Positions 9,984 through 19,566 of a stretch of DNA of 64,000 nt are shown here, in pieces (position 1 is the first letter of the stretch; every line of letters begins with the position of its first letter). Made by a program: the position numbers and the translations under genes. This DNA is from Pedobacter helvus (GTDB lineage Bacteria > Bacteroidota > Bacteroidia > Sphingobacteriales > Sphingobacteriaceae), in contig NZ_SRMP01000005.1 of the NCBI RefSeq assembly GCF_005925325.1, forward strand, positions 565,489 through 629,488, in the 5' to 3' direction. The notes under the pieces are model-generated. The model saw nothing but the letters and a program-made list of their open reading frames with translations. It made no database searches and was not told where the DNA came from.

Positions 9984-10391
9984 ATGTCGAGAAAGAAATT
10001 AGCAGCTACTGAAGAGCTGCTTAGCCATAATATTATCATCAGGGTAACGGAAACCATGTTCAAAAAGTTGGAACAGCTTAAGCAGAAAAGTTATAGCCCG
10101 TCGGTAGCCGAGGTCTGTAGAAAAATATTGGGCAACCAGAAAATAAAGCTCTACGAGCAGGATGTTTCCATGAATCCCGTCATGGAGGAATTGGCAGGTA
10201 TACGTAGGGAACTGAAGGCGATAGGGGTAAACATCAATCAGGTGACCAGAAAATTTAATGGCGCAAAGGATGAGAACAAACGTAGCTACTATGCCCTGCA
10301 GACAGCGAACATGTACCGGACGGTCGATGCTAAGGTAGATCGTTTACTTTCTTTGGTATCCAAACTGGCTGAAAAATGGTTGCAAGAATAA
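9984..10391 (+). CDS. mobA: MobA-type relaxosome accessory protein
   Basis: A 135-residue protein with an N-terminal ribbon-helix-helix-like DNA-binding segment (HNIIIRVTETMF onward) and the segment ELKAIGVNINQVTRKFN. That segment is characteristic of the small proteins encoded before relaxases in Bacteroidetes elements (MobA/BmgB, MobC-like in other nomenclatures). Such proteins bind near oriT and help the relaxase load. The gene overlaps the relaxase gene by 16 bases, so the two are translated together. A long inverted repeat lies just upstream. Confidence 0.85.
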   Translation: MSRKKLAATEELLSHNIIIRVTETMFKKLEQLKQKSYSPSVAEVCRKILGNQKIKLYEQDVSMNPVMEELAGIRRELKAIGVNINQVTRKFNGAKDENKRSYYALQTANMYRTVDAKVDRLLSLVSKLAEKWLQE

Positions 10392-11632
10392 CGGCATCCA
10401 AGAGTATGCGGGCGATACTTTATTACAATGAGAACAAGGTAGACCAGAACGAGGCCCGTCTGATCTTGGCCAGCGGCTTTGCGGGAGAGGCGGAGAAGTT
10501 GGATAGGCAACAGAAACTGAAACGCTTCTCGCACTTGTTAAGGCTCAAGCCTAATGTGAAGACCAATGCGGTGCATATTACGCTAAATTTTCATTCTAGT
10601 GAAAAATTGGGCGATGACAAGCTGCAACAGATCAGCATGGAGTATATGGAAAGGATCGGTTTTGGCGAACAGCCCTTTCTGGTCTATCGCCATTTCGATG
10701 CCGCCCATACGCATATGCATATCGTGAGCACGAATATAACGTCACAAGGCCAGCGTATCGATCTGCACAATATAGGGGCGGAAAAGTCCGAAGTAGCGAG
10801 AAGGGCAATCGAAAAGGAGTTTGAGCTGGTCAGGGCGGAAAGTAAGGAGGAACTCCTTGCTCCGAAGATCAAAAAGGCTGAATTGAAAAAGGTGAAGCAC
10901 GGTCACCTGCCGACTAAAAGAGCAATCAGTAATGTGCTTACGGCGGTTAATCGGGATTATAAGTTTACTTCTTTGGCAGAGTATAATGCGGTGTTGGGAT
11001 GTTTCAATGTTATAGCGATCAGGGGTGAGCCAGATAGTGCGATGTTTGAAAGGAAAGGATTGATGTATTCTGTGATTGGTGGAAAGGGGCAGCCGGTTGG
11101 AGTGCCGATTAAGGCCAGTACTTTTTATATCAAGCCTACCTTAAGAAATCTGGAAAATAGGTTTGCCCAGCACAATGAAAAAAGGAAGGCCTACAAGCCG
11201 GACCTTAAAGAACGTATCGATAAGCTATTTACTTCCTATAGGTCGGTTACCAGGAAAAGGTTTATTAAGGATGCTGAAAAACAGGGTATAGCTGTATTGT
11301 TTAGGCAGAATGAAAGTGGGCAGGTTTTCGGTGTGACCTATGTCGATCATAAACAAAAGTGCGTATTCAATGGATCGGACCTTGGGAAGGATTACAGCGC
11401 AAAGGCAATGATGGAAAGGTTAGCTAGTCAAACTAAGCCAGCGGGTATTCTACAGCCAATCTTACGTGCTGCTAAACGCATAGGTCCGATTGAGAATAAT
11501 TTATCATCTAGCCCTTCCACTACTCAGCCAAGGTTATTGGAAGATTTATTGGCTCCAACGCTACAAGATACATCTGGCGGAAAACCTAAACGCAAGAAGA
11601 AAAAGAAAAAACAACAACAGGTTTCCATTTAA
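10376..11632 (+). CDS. mobB: Relaxase/mobilization nuclease, MobB type
   Basis: A 418-residue relaxase. Residues 55-120 hold the conserved core: NAVHITLNF and the three-histidine metal motif with His106 and the His111/113/115 cluster (RHFDAAHTHMHIVSTN). The early Tyr16/Tyr17 pair (ILYYNENK) is the probable DNA-nicking tyrosine region. The C-terminus is lysine-rich. Relaxases cut one strand at oriT and lead it into the recipient cell. The gene lies between mobA and the coupling-protein gene, the standard order in Bacteroidetes integrative elements. It looks intact. Confidence 0.92.
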   Translation: MVARITASKSMRAILYYNENKVDQNEARLILASGFAGEAEKLDRQQKLKRFSHLLRLKPNVKTNAVHITLNFHSSEKLGDDKLQQISMEYMERIGFGEQPFLVYRHFDAAHTHMHIVSTNITSQGQRIDLHNIGAEKSEVARRAIEKEFELVRAESKEELLAPKIKKAELKKVKHGHLPTKRAISNVLTAVNRDYKFTSLAEYNAVLGCFNVIAIRGEPDSAMFERKGLMYSVIGGKGQPVGVPIKASTFYIKPTLRNLENRFAQHNEKRKAYKPDLKERIDKLFTSYRSVTRKRFIKDAEKQGIAVLFRQNESGQVFGVTYVDHKQKCVFNGSDLGKDYSAKAMMERLASQTKPAGILQPILRAAKRIGPIENNLSSSPSTTQPRLLEDLLAPTLQDTSGGKPKRKKKKKKQQQVSI

Positions 11633-11641
11633 GAAAAGCTT

Positions 11642-13744
11642 ATGCAGACAGGAGAAGATACCCAAGGGCTACGGAAGATCATTGATCTGACTAGGCTCAT
11701 TAGCCTATTTATACTGGCCATCCATTTTTATTTGCTCTGCTATCGGGCATTTGAGGAATTGGGCTGGACGGCGGAAATTACGGATCGATTGATCGCCAAT
11801 ATTGCAAAGTTGGGCTTGTTCAGTGGGCTGTTTGCCGCCAAGGCTGCGGCATTGCTCTGTCTATTGATCAGTCTGATTGGGACAAATGGGAGAAAGGATG
11901 AAAAGGCAGATCGCAAAAGTATTTTGATTGGCATTGCCGCAGGACTGCTGATCTACTGGCTGGCCTTTCTTTCGCTCTATCTTAGAATTGCGGATATGCA
12001 GGTTGCAGCTTTGTATATTGGGTTGACCATAATTGGTTACCTGTTGATCCTGAATGGGGGAGTTAGGCTGACCCGATTGATTAAAGGGAGCATAAACGAT
12101 GATATCTTCAATTCGGAGAATGAGACGTTTCCGCAAGAGGAGCGGCTGCTGGAAAATGAATACAGTATCAATCTACCCGCCAAGTACCAGCTCAGAAAAG
12201 AGGAAAGGGATAGCTGGATCAATGTCATCAATCCTTTTCGTGGTCTGCTGGTAGCAGGGACCCCCGGGGCTGGTAAATCGTATTTTGTGATCCGTCACAT
12301 TATCGATCAGCATATCCGTAAGGGGTTTTCCATGTTTTTGTATGATTTCAAGTTTGATGACCTGTCAAAGATTGCGTATAACAAATTGTTGCAGTACAGC
12401 GAGAACTACAAGGTGAAGCCCAAGTTCTATGTGATCAATTTTGATGATTTGGACCGTACCCATCGTTGCAATCCACTGGATCCCCTGAGCATGGGGGATC
12501 TGACTGATGCCACAGAGGCAAGCAGGACGATCATGATGGGACTGAACAGGGACTGGATCAAAAAGCAGGGAGATTTCTTTGTGGAAAGTCCCATTAATTT
12601 CCTGACGGCCATTATCTGGTACCTGCGCTGTTATGAAGATGGGAGGTATTGTACACTTCCGCATGTGATCGAACTGATGCAGGTGGATTACGACCGCCTA
12701 TTTACGGTGCTCAGTGAGCAGCCCGAAATACAGGTGCTAATCAATCCCTTTATTTCTGCCTGGCAGAACAATGCCAGTGCACAGCTCGAAGGTCAGATTG
12801 CCAGTGCAAAGATCGGTCTGGCCAGGCTTTCCTCAGCTTCGCTGTACTATGTGCTCTCGGGCAATGATTTTACCTTGGATGTGAACAGCCCTGATGAACC
12901 CAAGATCATCTGCGTGGGTAACAATCCACAGAAACTACAGACCTATGGAGCGGTGCTTTCGCTCTATATTTCAAGGATGATCAAATTGGTGAACAGAAAA
13001 GGACAGCAGAAAAGTAGTCTGGTTTTCGATGAGTTCCCTACGATCTACTTTAATAACATGGATAGCCTAATCGCTACGGCAAGGAGTAACAAGGTGGCTA
13101 CAGCTTTAGCCGTTCAGGACTTCAGCCAGCTGAAGAAGGATTATGGTGCCGAGCAGGCGGAGGTAATTACGGGTATTGTTGGCAATGTGATCAGTGGGCA
13201 GGTGACTGGGGATACGGCAAAAAAACTCTCGGAAACTTTTGGAAGGATCTCCCAGCAGAAGGAGAGTAGGAATATCAGTAGTGCAGATATCTCCATTTCC
13301 CGTTCGACACAAATGGATTATGCCGTTCCAGCAAGTAAGATTGCCGCTTTGTCTTCGGGAGAATTTGTGGGCTTTGTAGCCGATAACCCAGAACAAAAGA
13401 TTGCCCTGAAGATGTTTCATAGCGAGATCCAGAATGACCATGTCGCGATAGCACGGGAGGAGAAAGCTTATGTGGATATTCCGGTGATTGCCAGGGTTTC
13501 TAAAGAAGAGATAACCGAAAACTATGAAAGGATAAAGCGCCAGGTGGAAAAGTTGGTCGATGAGGAGTTCAAACGTGTTTCTGCAAGAAAGCCTGCAGCG
13601 GCTGATCATGATGTTGGTAGTGAAGCTGGGAGTAGTACGCAGCAGTCGAAAGTTAAGACTGTTAAAGCTAGAAAAAGCAAGGTCATAAAAGTCAAGAATA
13701 AGGGAAAAGATAAGGACATTGTAGGACCGCCAGTTTCCTTTTAG
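11642..13744 (+). CDS. mobC: Type IV coupling protein, MobC/TraG (VirD4-like) ATPase
   Basis: A 700-residue protein with about four N-terminal membrane segments (between residues 18 and 138). The Walker A motif GTPGAGKS is at about 206-213, the Walker B-type strand is SLVFDEFPTIYF, and ALAVQDFSQL follows. The tail is lysine-rich and disordered. Coupling proteins pump the relaxase-DNA complex to the mating channel. It starts 9 bases after mobB. No mating-pair-formation (tra) genes follow, so transfer would depend on a helper element. The reading frame looks intact. Confidence 0.92.
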   Translation: MQTGEDTQGLRKIIDLTRLISLFILAIHFYLLCYRAFEELGWTAEITDRLIANIAKLGLFSGLFAAKAAALLCLLISLIGTNGRKDEKADRKSILIGIAAGLLIYWLAFLSLYLRIADMQVAALYIGLTIIGYLLILNGGVRLTRLIKGSINDDIFNSENETFPQEERLLENEYSINLPAKYQLRKEERDSWINVINPFRGLLVAGTPGAGKSYFVIRHIIDQHIRKGFSMFLYDFKFDDLSKIAYNKLLQYSENYKVKPKFYVINFDDLDRTHRCNPLDPLSMGDLTDATEASRTIMMGLNRDWIKKQGDFFVESPINFLTAIIWYLRCYEDGRYCTLPHVIELMQVDYDRLFTVLSEQPEIQVLINPFISAWQNNASAQLEGQIASAKIGLARLSSASLYYVLSGNDFTLDVNSPDEPKIICVGNNPQKLQTYGAVLSLYISRMIKLVNRKGQQKSSLVFDEFPTIYFNNMDSLIATARSNKVATALAVQDFSQLKKDYGAEQAEVITGIVGNVISGQVTGDTAKKLSETFGRISQQKESRNISSADISISRSTQMDYAVPASKIAALSSGEFVGFVADNPEQKIALKMFHSEIQNDHVAIAREEKAYVDIPVIARVSKEEITENYERIKRQVEKLVDEEFKRVSARKPAAADHDVGSEAGSSTQQSKVKTVKARKSKVIKVKNKGKDKDIVGPPVSF

Positions 13745-14017
13745 TCCGGACCTTTTAAGGAATGGGCATGTGAAGGCTTGTGGATTTTTTTAAGGATATG
13801 TTGGTCGATAATGATTTGGAAATTCAGGGGCTGTGCTTTCTGGCAGAAATCGCCCTGCCTTTTGCTTTATCCGCTATTCCCCATGGTCATCGGCGGGATG
13901 CCGCTTCAGTCAGGTTTAGTTAACTAGGGTATCGATCCTTAATTTCTTTCCATTGTCCTAATATGTAGCAGATGGGTAGAACAGGGCGTACGCATCTGGC
14001 ATTTGTAAGCGATGATG

Positions 14018-14254
14018 TCAGAACTCCAAGCTAATGTGATGAAGGTAATCCTCTATTAGTCTATTGGTCTGGGATGGATTGAAGCCTAGGAGCTCATTAT
14101 CAGCGCTTCGATAGGTAACTTCTACAAAGAAGTTCTCGACCGAGTAGAGTGCATATTTGATACTGTCCCTTTCCCTGTGGGCGAGAAATATTCCATTCCA
14201 TGTTTTGCTGGCTTTTTCTTCCCTGCTCAGTTTAGCGAATTCGTAAATAGTCAT
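14018..14254 (-). CDS. Small hypothetical protein
   Basis: A 78-residue protein from the ATG at 14254; an in-frame ATG at 14281 would add nine residues. It has an even globular composition, with TWNGIFLAHRERDSIKYALYSVENFFVEVTY in its core, no membrane segment and no signal peptide. I cannot assign a function. It lies downstream of mobC on the opposite strand, after a 273-base gap. That gap contains a GC-rich stretch around 13855-13920 without a clear gene, possibly the old right end of the mobile element. Confidence 0.6.
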   Translation of the reverse strand: MTIYEFAKLSREEKASKTWNGIFLAHRERDSIKYALYSVENFFVEVTYRSADNELLGFNPSQTNRLIEDYLHHISLEF

Positions 14255-14425
14255 TGATAAATAATTCCACAGCTTTAGCAACTTCGCAGAACCTCTGTTC
14301 CGGAATTGGTCTGGTTAACTTTTAAAGATAGCAAAGAATGTGCTTCTCATAAAGAGAATATTTTTGGATTGCTGTAACTCAGCTTTTTATTTTTTGGTAT
14401 GATCAGTGGTGATCTTGAGATCGAT

Positions 14426-14659
14426 TTACCTCAGCCTGTAACGTAAGGCTACATTACGTGCGATTTCCTTTAGCAGTCCTGGCTCATCATTAATGGTACG
14501 TTCCAAAATATCCCATTCGCCCAGATTATTGCGGAATATGGTCAGCTCTTCACCATCAAACTCAATCTTGATCTCGAACGTATGATTTTCAATCTTTTTG
14601 GTCAATATCGTGTAACTATAATCCCTGCCATTAACCGTGATGCGAAGTGGTAGACTCAT
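14426..14659 (-). CDS. Small hypothetical protein, beta-rich
   Basis: A 77-residue protein starting at the ATG at 14659. Alternating beta-type segments (LRITVNGRDYSYTI, FEIKIEFDGEELTIFRNN) are followed by a helix (EPGLLKEIARNVALRYRLR). Small proteins of this kind are common and unnamed in Sphingobacteriaceae. No function is evident. It is transcribed alone, between the other small gene and the TlpA operon terminator. Confidence 0.65.
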   Translation of the reverse strand: MSLPLRITVNGRDYSYTILTKKIENHTFEIKIEFDGEELTIFRNNLGEWDILERTINDEPGLLKEIARNVALRYRLR

Positions 14660-14726
14660 TGCTGCAAATATAATGGTTGTTAGTGGTTATTTAAATTGTG
14701 ATGACCTTTCTGTATAATAAACGGAA

Positions 14727-14758
14727 AAATGCAGGTGACATCCGTCTGGCCTGCATTT
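14727..14758 (-). terminator. Intrinsic terminator of the left SusCD/TlpA operon
   Basis: AAATGCAGG pairs with CCTGCATTT around a 14-base loop. On the minus strand the stem runs into a short T-run. It lies 30 bases after the stop of the last TlpA-like gene. Confidence 0.65.
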
Positions 14759-14788
14759 ACTCATTAACTTTACCTAAAAATTAAATTC

Positions 14789-15931
14789 TTATTTTCCTTC
14801 GAAAAGCTGCTTCAGCTTGGCATCTAGTTCTGCGCCTCTTAGATATTTGGCAATGATCTTACCACTTGGATCTATCAAATAGTTCATCGGAATGGCCGTT
14901 ACATCATACTTTACCGCGGCTTCGTTCTCCCAGCCCTTCATATCCCCAGCCTGTTTCCAGGTCAGTTTGTCGTCAGCGATCGCCTTGATCCACTTTGCTT
15001 TATCGGCAGCTTTGTCAAGGGACACGCCCAGGATCTCAAAACCTTTAGCCCTATATTGTTCATATGCCTTTACCAAGTTTGGATTTTCTCTTCTACATGG
15101 TGCGCACCAGGAAGCCCAAAAGTCGATCAGCACATATTTCCCACGATAGTCCGACAGCTTTACCATTTTGCCCTCTACATCTGGCTGGCTGAAGTCTGCA
15201 GCTTCCACACCTTCCTGTGTTTTTTTGAATGCGGCAATACGTGCAGCTGCCAGCTTACCTAGATAGGTTTCCCTCAAATCTGGTTTGATGCTAAGGAACA
15301 CCTTCTCCATTTCTATCGCGTCAAAGCCTGGGGCAAGGGTAGAATTCAGTGCCATTACGGCCATATACTTATCAGGATTCTGCTTTACGTAGTTGATCTT
15401 GGCATCAAAAATTTCTTTTTCTACCAGTTTAGCTCTCTTCTCCAGCTCTTGCACGAAGCTGTTGTCCTGCTTTTTTGCCTCTGGAGCATCACTATATTCT
15501 TTCTCTAGAACCTTATATTTAGCATAGATTGGACGTAGGAAATTGTCGACTTTTCTACTTTCATCGGTTAGTGTCGAGCCTATTATGGTCGCCTTACTGA
15601 TCGAATCTTTTCCGGTTACGGTGATATTCTCGTTGCCCAGTAATATCGCTAGTCCGTCGACCTTGATACGCTTTCCGGGAACTTCCGGCGTAGCATCGTG
15701 CTTTAAGCGCAAAGTAGCCTCCATCGGAGAAGGTACAGATCCCCTAAAGGTAAAGGCACCATTGACCAAGACGGCCGAGTCTAATACCTGCTTACCTTCC
15801 ATGTTGATCAACAGAAATGCTTTGGCCGGCTTGCCCAACTTCCCGATCTGTCCCTTGATCACATATCCCGTTTGTGCGGAAGCTACCATTGTGCTTACGG
15901 CTGCGACTGCCGTTAATAACATCTTTCTCAT
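14789..15931 (-). CDS. TlpA-family thiol:disulfide oxidoreductase with N-terminal DUF4369-like domain
   Basis: A 380-residue protein with a signal peptide (residues 1-20, ending ASAQ). A DUF4369-like beta domain (about 22-110) and a helical linker precede a C-terminal thioredoxin domain with the active site WCAPC (Cys276, Cys279) and the cis-proline loop AIPMNYLID. Such proteins face the periplasm and reduce or exchange disulfides. It is last in the minus-strand operon, and the S41 protease gene upstream ends one base before its ATG. Co-transcription with a SusCD importer and a protease suggests it unfolds disulfide-bonded peptide substrates or maintains that machinery, which is inference. 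Confidence 0.92.
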   Translation of the reverse strand: MRKMLLTAVAAVSTMVASAQTGYVIKGQIGKLGKPAKAFLLINMEGKQVLDSAVLVNGAFTFRGSVPSPMEATLRLKHDATPEVPGKRIKVDGLAILLGNENITVTGKDSISKATIIGSTLTDESRKVDNFLRPIYAKYKVLEKEYSDAPEAKKQDNSFVQELEKRAKLVEKEIFDAKINYVKQNPDKYMAVMALNSTLAPGFDAIEMEKVFLSIKPDLRETYLGKLAAARIAAFKKTQEGVEAADFSQPDVEGKMVKLSDYRGKYVLIDFWASWCAPCRRENPNLVKAYEQYRAKGFEILGVSLDKAADKAKWIKAIADDKLTWKQAGDMKGWENEAAVKYDVTAIPMNYLIDPSGKIIAKYLRGAELDAKLKQLFEGK

Positions 15932-15932
15932 T

Positions 15933-17564
15933 CTATTTCCTTGTTTTAGTGTTTTTTTTGTTGGTTGATTTTGTATTGCCTACACCAAGTAGACGGTTAT
16001 ATTCCGATGGTGAGTTTAGCACCTCTAGTGCAGTTGTAAAAGCCTTGCTCGATTCATTCCTTACACGGATTGCAAAACCTTTGCCCGTGAAGAGCATATC
16101 TGCAATTTCCGCCTTCATCTCAATAGCAAGGCTTTTTCTTGCCACTTGATCAGTTTTCGACGGGATGTTGATACGTCTTACAGTGGCTTGCTCAAAGATC
16201 TTGTCAAGGGTCTGGTCGTCAACCCTAAAGTTTTGATTGAAAGTTTCAAAGCTTGGATAATTTTGGTTAAGCTTTTCACGTTCCTGTTGAACCATGTTGA
16301 AGGCCAATTTGCTGACGATACCGCTGTTCATGGTCCTGTTCATCCAGGTGCTGTACACAGCGGTATCTATGGGCACAAATTTATCTGGCATGATGCCCCC
16401 TCCGCCGTAAACTGTACGTTTATTAACCAAAGTGGTATGCTTTAGAGAATCTGGAAACTGGATGTGTCCTTCTTCCTTCAGCTCTCCGGAAGCCATTCTG
16501 CGGTTGAAGTCTTCGAAATAATCTGTTTTGCCTTTGGCGTAAGGTTTTTGGATAGACCTGTCGGACGGGGTGAAGTACCTCGCTGCGGTCAACCGGATAG
16601 CCGAGCCATCTGCCAACTGCAGGCCCTTTTGCATCAGGCCTTTGCCGAAACTACGACGGCCTATCACAACTGCCCTGTCCCAGTCCTGTAATGCCCCGGA
16701 TAAAATTTCACTCGAAGAGGCGGTTGATTCGTCGATGAGTAGCACCAATTCGCCTTTGTAAAATCGGCCAAATCCACCAGCCATCATGTAATCTCTTACT
16801 CCGCTATTGGTCACAGAATAGAAAACGGTCTTATCTTTCTCTAGAAATTCATCTGCTACCCCAACGGCCGCTTCGACCAGGCCGCCGCCGTTGGCTTGTA
16901 GGTCGAGGATGAGCTTGGTCATGCCCTGTCCCTGTAATTTTTCAATGGCCGCATCCATTTCCCTCCGTGTCGACATAGAAAATACGGACAGTGCAATATA
17001 GCCGATGTTTTTCGTCACCATATAGCTCGCCGTAATGGAAAGCTCGGCAATCTGTTCCCTATTCACCGTGAATTCTAAAGGTTCCGATTGAAATTTGCGG
17101 ACAATTTCCAATTTCACCGCCTTTCCCTTTTCACCCCTCAACATGTTCATCACCTCTTGATTTTTAAGATTTTTCCCAAGAATAGACTTTCCATCTACCG
17201 TAGTGATCTGGTCACCAACTTTTAGGCCGACCCTAAATGCAGGACCATCGGCGTTGATACTGGTAACGAAGGTGCTGTCTCCAATCATGGCAAACGATAT
17301 GCCTATTCCCGCAAAACTGCCCATCATGGAATTGTTGATGGCCTCGGCTTCCTCTCTGCTAACGTAGCTTGAGTGTGGGTCGAGGTTGCTCAGCATAGCC
17401 TTGATCGCTGCATCCACTACACGTTCGTCGTTTACCGGGTCTACGTAATTATCTTGGATAAGCTTTAGGGCATCTTGTAACTTCACTTTTGGGTTCATTT
17501 GTGCCTGTGCACTGTAGGCGCCAAAAAATAGGCTGAACGCCAGTAGCATTTTTAATCTTCTCAT
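15933..17564 (-). CDS. S41 family C-terminal processing peptidase with PDZ domain
   Basis: A 543-residue protein with a signal peptide (ending AQAQ). Its order matches C-terminal processing proteases: an N-terminal helical region (DNYVDPVNDERVVDAAIK), a PDZ domain at about residues 85-165, and the catalytic core. The nucleophile lies in STASSSE (probably Ser283) and the general base is Lys308 in GRRSFGKGLMQ, with the usual 25-residue spacing. It cleaves unfolded or C-terminally tagged proteins in the periplasm. Gaps of 1 and 3 bases separate it from TlpA-like genes on both sides, so the three are one translational unit. Confidence 0.93.
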   Translation of the reverse strand: MRRLKMLLAFSLFFGAYSAQAQMNPKVKLQDALKLIQDNYVDPVNDERVVDAAIKAMLSNLDPHSSYVSREEAEAINNSMMGSFAGIGISFAMIGDSTFVTSINADGPAFRVGLKVGDQITTVDGKSILGKNLKNQEVMNMLRGEKGKAVKLEIVRKFQSEPLEFTVNREQIAELSITASYMVTKNIGYIALSVFSMSTRREMDAAIEKLQGQGMTKLILDLQANGGGLVEAAVGVADEFLEKDKTVFYSVTNSGVRDYMMAGGFGRFYKGELVLLIDESTASSSEILSGALQDWDRAVVIGRRSFGKGLMQKGLQLADGSAIRLTAARYFTPSDRSIQKPYAKGKTDYFEDFNRRMASGELKEEGHIQFPDSLKHTTLVNKRTVYGGGGIMPDKFVPIDTAVYSTWMNRTMNSGIVSKLAFNMVQQEREKLNQNYPSFETFNQNFRVDDQTLDKIFEQATVRRINIPSKTDQVARKSLAIEMKAEIADMLFTGKGFAIRVRNESSKAFTTALEVLNSPSEYNRLLGVGNTKSTNKKNTKTRK

Positions 17565-17567
17565 TTC

Positions 17568-19556
17568 TTATTTCTCCGCTCTTAATATTTCTACGGCCAT
17601 CGATAACTCGTCACGCAATTGGCTCGGACTGCCCGAATAGCCTTCTGAGCTGTAGCGTACCATACCGTTTTTCACAATGATTTTTCTTGGTATACCCGAT
17701 GACTTAAAAAGGGGAACCAGGCTCTTGAAAACTTGGTCCTGTTCTCCCTTAGGTCCCACAGCATCGTGCAGGAGGTTGAAGCGGTAGCCTTCACCTCTTA
17801 CGTAATTTACTGATTTGGTTTTGTAGTCGCCCGACTGCATAGTTCCGATCATGTAGATGGCTACTTGCGGATCTTTGGCATATTGATCGACCAATAGCTG
17901 CATACCTGGGAAGGCCATGATGCACGGACGGCACCAGGTCGCCCAGAAATCGATTACTACAACCTTATCGCCAAACTGCTGTGAGTCTACAAAGTTGCCA
18001 TCGGCATCCTCCAGAACAAAAGGCGGTAGGGGGTGGTTGACCATACCAGCCATGACATGGGCACGCATCTCGGCCTTTTTGTCATTTGGGATCATTGAAG
18101 CAACATATTGCTCATAACCCATGTCCTTGTCGCCGTGTGCTTTTTTATAGATTTCTTTTAATTTAATAAACATCGCCGGGGTAACGGCATTTGCGGAAAC
18201 GCTTTTTTCCAGCACTGTTTTGATTTCGGTCTCTCTCCCGAGTTTTTCAAGTATCCTGAAGTGTAGGTCGTTTAGATCGGCTGTGCTATATTTTCCTTTG
18301 TCTGACAGGTATTGGAAAGATTGTTCCGCACCGGTATAATCAGCCAATGCATTTGCCAAAAATATGTGGGTAAAGAGTCTTTCGTCCAACTGCTTCTCCG
18401 CATTGGCAAGCGCTTTTTCCTTGTTATTGCCAAAGTCGATCATGTAGGACAGATCCGACTTCCTCTCTAGCAGGTAGGGGATGATCATCTTACTCAGACT
18501 ATAAAAAAGGTTGAAATCTCCCTTCCCCATGATCTGGGCCCTGGTCAGGTTCCAGCGATAGATTTCATTAGCCGTTTTGAAGTCTATGTCCTTAAATAGT
18601 GCAGTGAATTTCTCTATCTGGCCGGTTTCGAAATAATGTGCTCCAAGTCCCCTAAAAATGGTGTAATAGATGTACTCACCATTGTCAGGCTGTTTTTTCC
18701 ACTCCAGATAAGGAAACTTTGACAGGAATGACTCTGCACCCACTTGGAAATCATTGCCACTTTTTCCATCCGTAGCTCTCTTGTAGGCTAAAAATCTGGC
18801 TGTGCTACTTTTAGGGTAGGACTTGTAGATCATATCCTCAACACCTTGGGCTGCGGCGGTGTCCTTCATCCTTATATAATAACGTTGGATTCCTGCTAAC
18901 AGTTCCTCGTCGGCTCTACCTTTTTTAAGCTCTTTTTGAAGCATCTGGTCTGCAAATGCGCTGAATTCCGTTGCAGGCATTATCAAGCGTTTCAGGTCCA
19001 GATAGGTAAATAGGAAAGGTCTCATCGATTTTCGTGAAAGTTTTTCTTCCTTCAATAAAAGGGAGTCGATCACCTTTGTGTTTTTCTCCGTATTTACATA
19101 GCTGTTGAACATCCAGTTACCTGTCAGCCCACTTCTAAGTGCGGTCTCGGCAATAAAGCTTCCAGATACATCCTTTTTGTTTGTCCCCAGTACTCTAGAG
19201 AAATAACCTTTTCCATTGTTATTATCCACCGCCTCTGGTTTTTCAGGGTCTCCCTGATAGAACTTTAGGGCAACGAATGCCGTGTTTTCAGGAAGCTGAT
19301 ACTCGCCAGTCCATACCTTTCCATTGCTCTTGAGTTCAATATCGGCCTTTCGCCAACGGTTGCCCGTATAAAGGGCTAGACTAGCTTTAGGTTCATCGCT
19401 AAATTCTAGGTCACCACCCTTGGGCTCGTAGGTAAAGCTGATTTTCTTCTGCTGCAACGGGGGATTCGGGCTCCAACTTACCGTCTGCGCCACTACCTGC
19501 TGCCCAAAAAATGGGCAAAGCAGTAGCACGCATTTTGTAAAAAAATGTGTTTTCAT
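17568..19556 (-). CDS. Large TlpA-like thioredoxin-domain protein
   Basis: A 662-residue secreted protein (signal peptide ending VVAQ). The first 120 residues form a beta domain. A long helical, TPR-like middle follows, and the C-terminal thioredoxin fold carries WCRPC (Cys542, Cys545) and a cis-proline loop (SGIPRKIIV). It is much longer than classical TlpA. Similar fusions are common in Bacteroidota operons with SusCD. The helical middle could hold a protein partner while the thioredoxin domain acts on disulfides. It starts 10 bases after the SusD gene ends. The thioredoxin assignment is firm; the role in import is inference. Confidence 0.88.
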   Translation of the reverse strand: MKTHFFTKCVLLLCPFFGQQVVAQTVSWSPNPPLQQKKISFTYEPKGGDLEFSDEPKASLALYTGNRWRKADIELKSNGKVWTGEYQLPENTAFVALKFYQGDPEKPEAVDNNNGKGYFSRVLGTNKKDVSGSFIAETALRSGLTGNWMFNSYVNTEKNTKVIDSLLLKEEKLSRKSMRPFLFTYLDLKRLIMPATEFSAFADQMLQKELKKGRADEELLAGIQRYYIRMKDTAAAQGVEDMIYKSYPKSSTARFLAYKRATDGKSGNDFQVGAESFLSKFPYLEWKKQPDNGEYIYYTIFRGLGAHYFETGQIEKFTALFKDIDFKTANEIYRWNLTRAQIMGKGDFNLFYSLSKMIIPYLLERKSDLSYMIDFGNNKEKALANAEKQLDERLFTHIFLANALADYTGAEQSFQYLSDKGKYSTADLNDLHFRILEKLGRETEIKTVLEKSVSANAVTPAMFIKLKEIYKKAHGDKDMGYEQYVASMIPNDKKAEMRAHVMAGMVNHPLPPFVLEDADGNFVDSQQFGDKVVVIDFWATWCRPCIMAFPGMQLLVDQYAKDPQVAIYMIGTMQSGDYKTKSVNYVRGEGYRFNLLHDAVGPKGEQDQVFKSLVPLFKSSGIPRKIIVKNGMVRYSSEGYSGSPSQLRDELSMAVEILRAEK

Positions 19557-19566
19557 CGTGTGTGTA

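Noticed and set aside
13106..13609. A 167-codon minus-strand frame inside mobC
   Set aside because: It lies opposite the conserved Walker B region of the coupling protein and has no protein-like pattern of its own.
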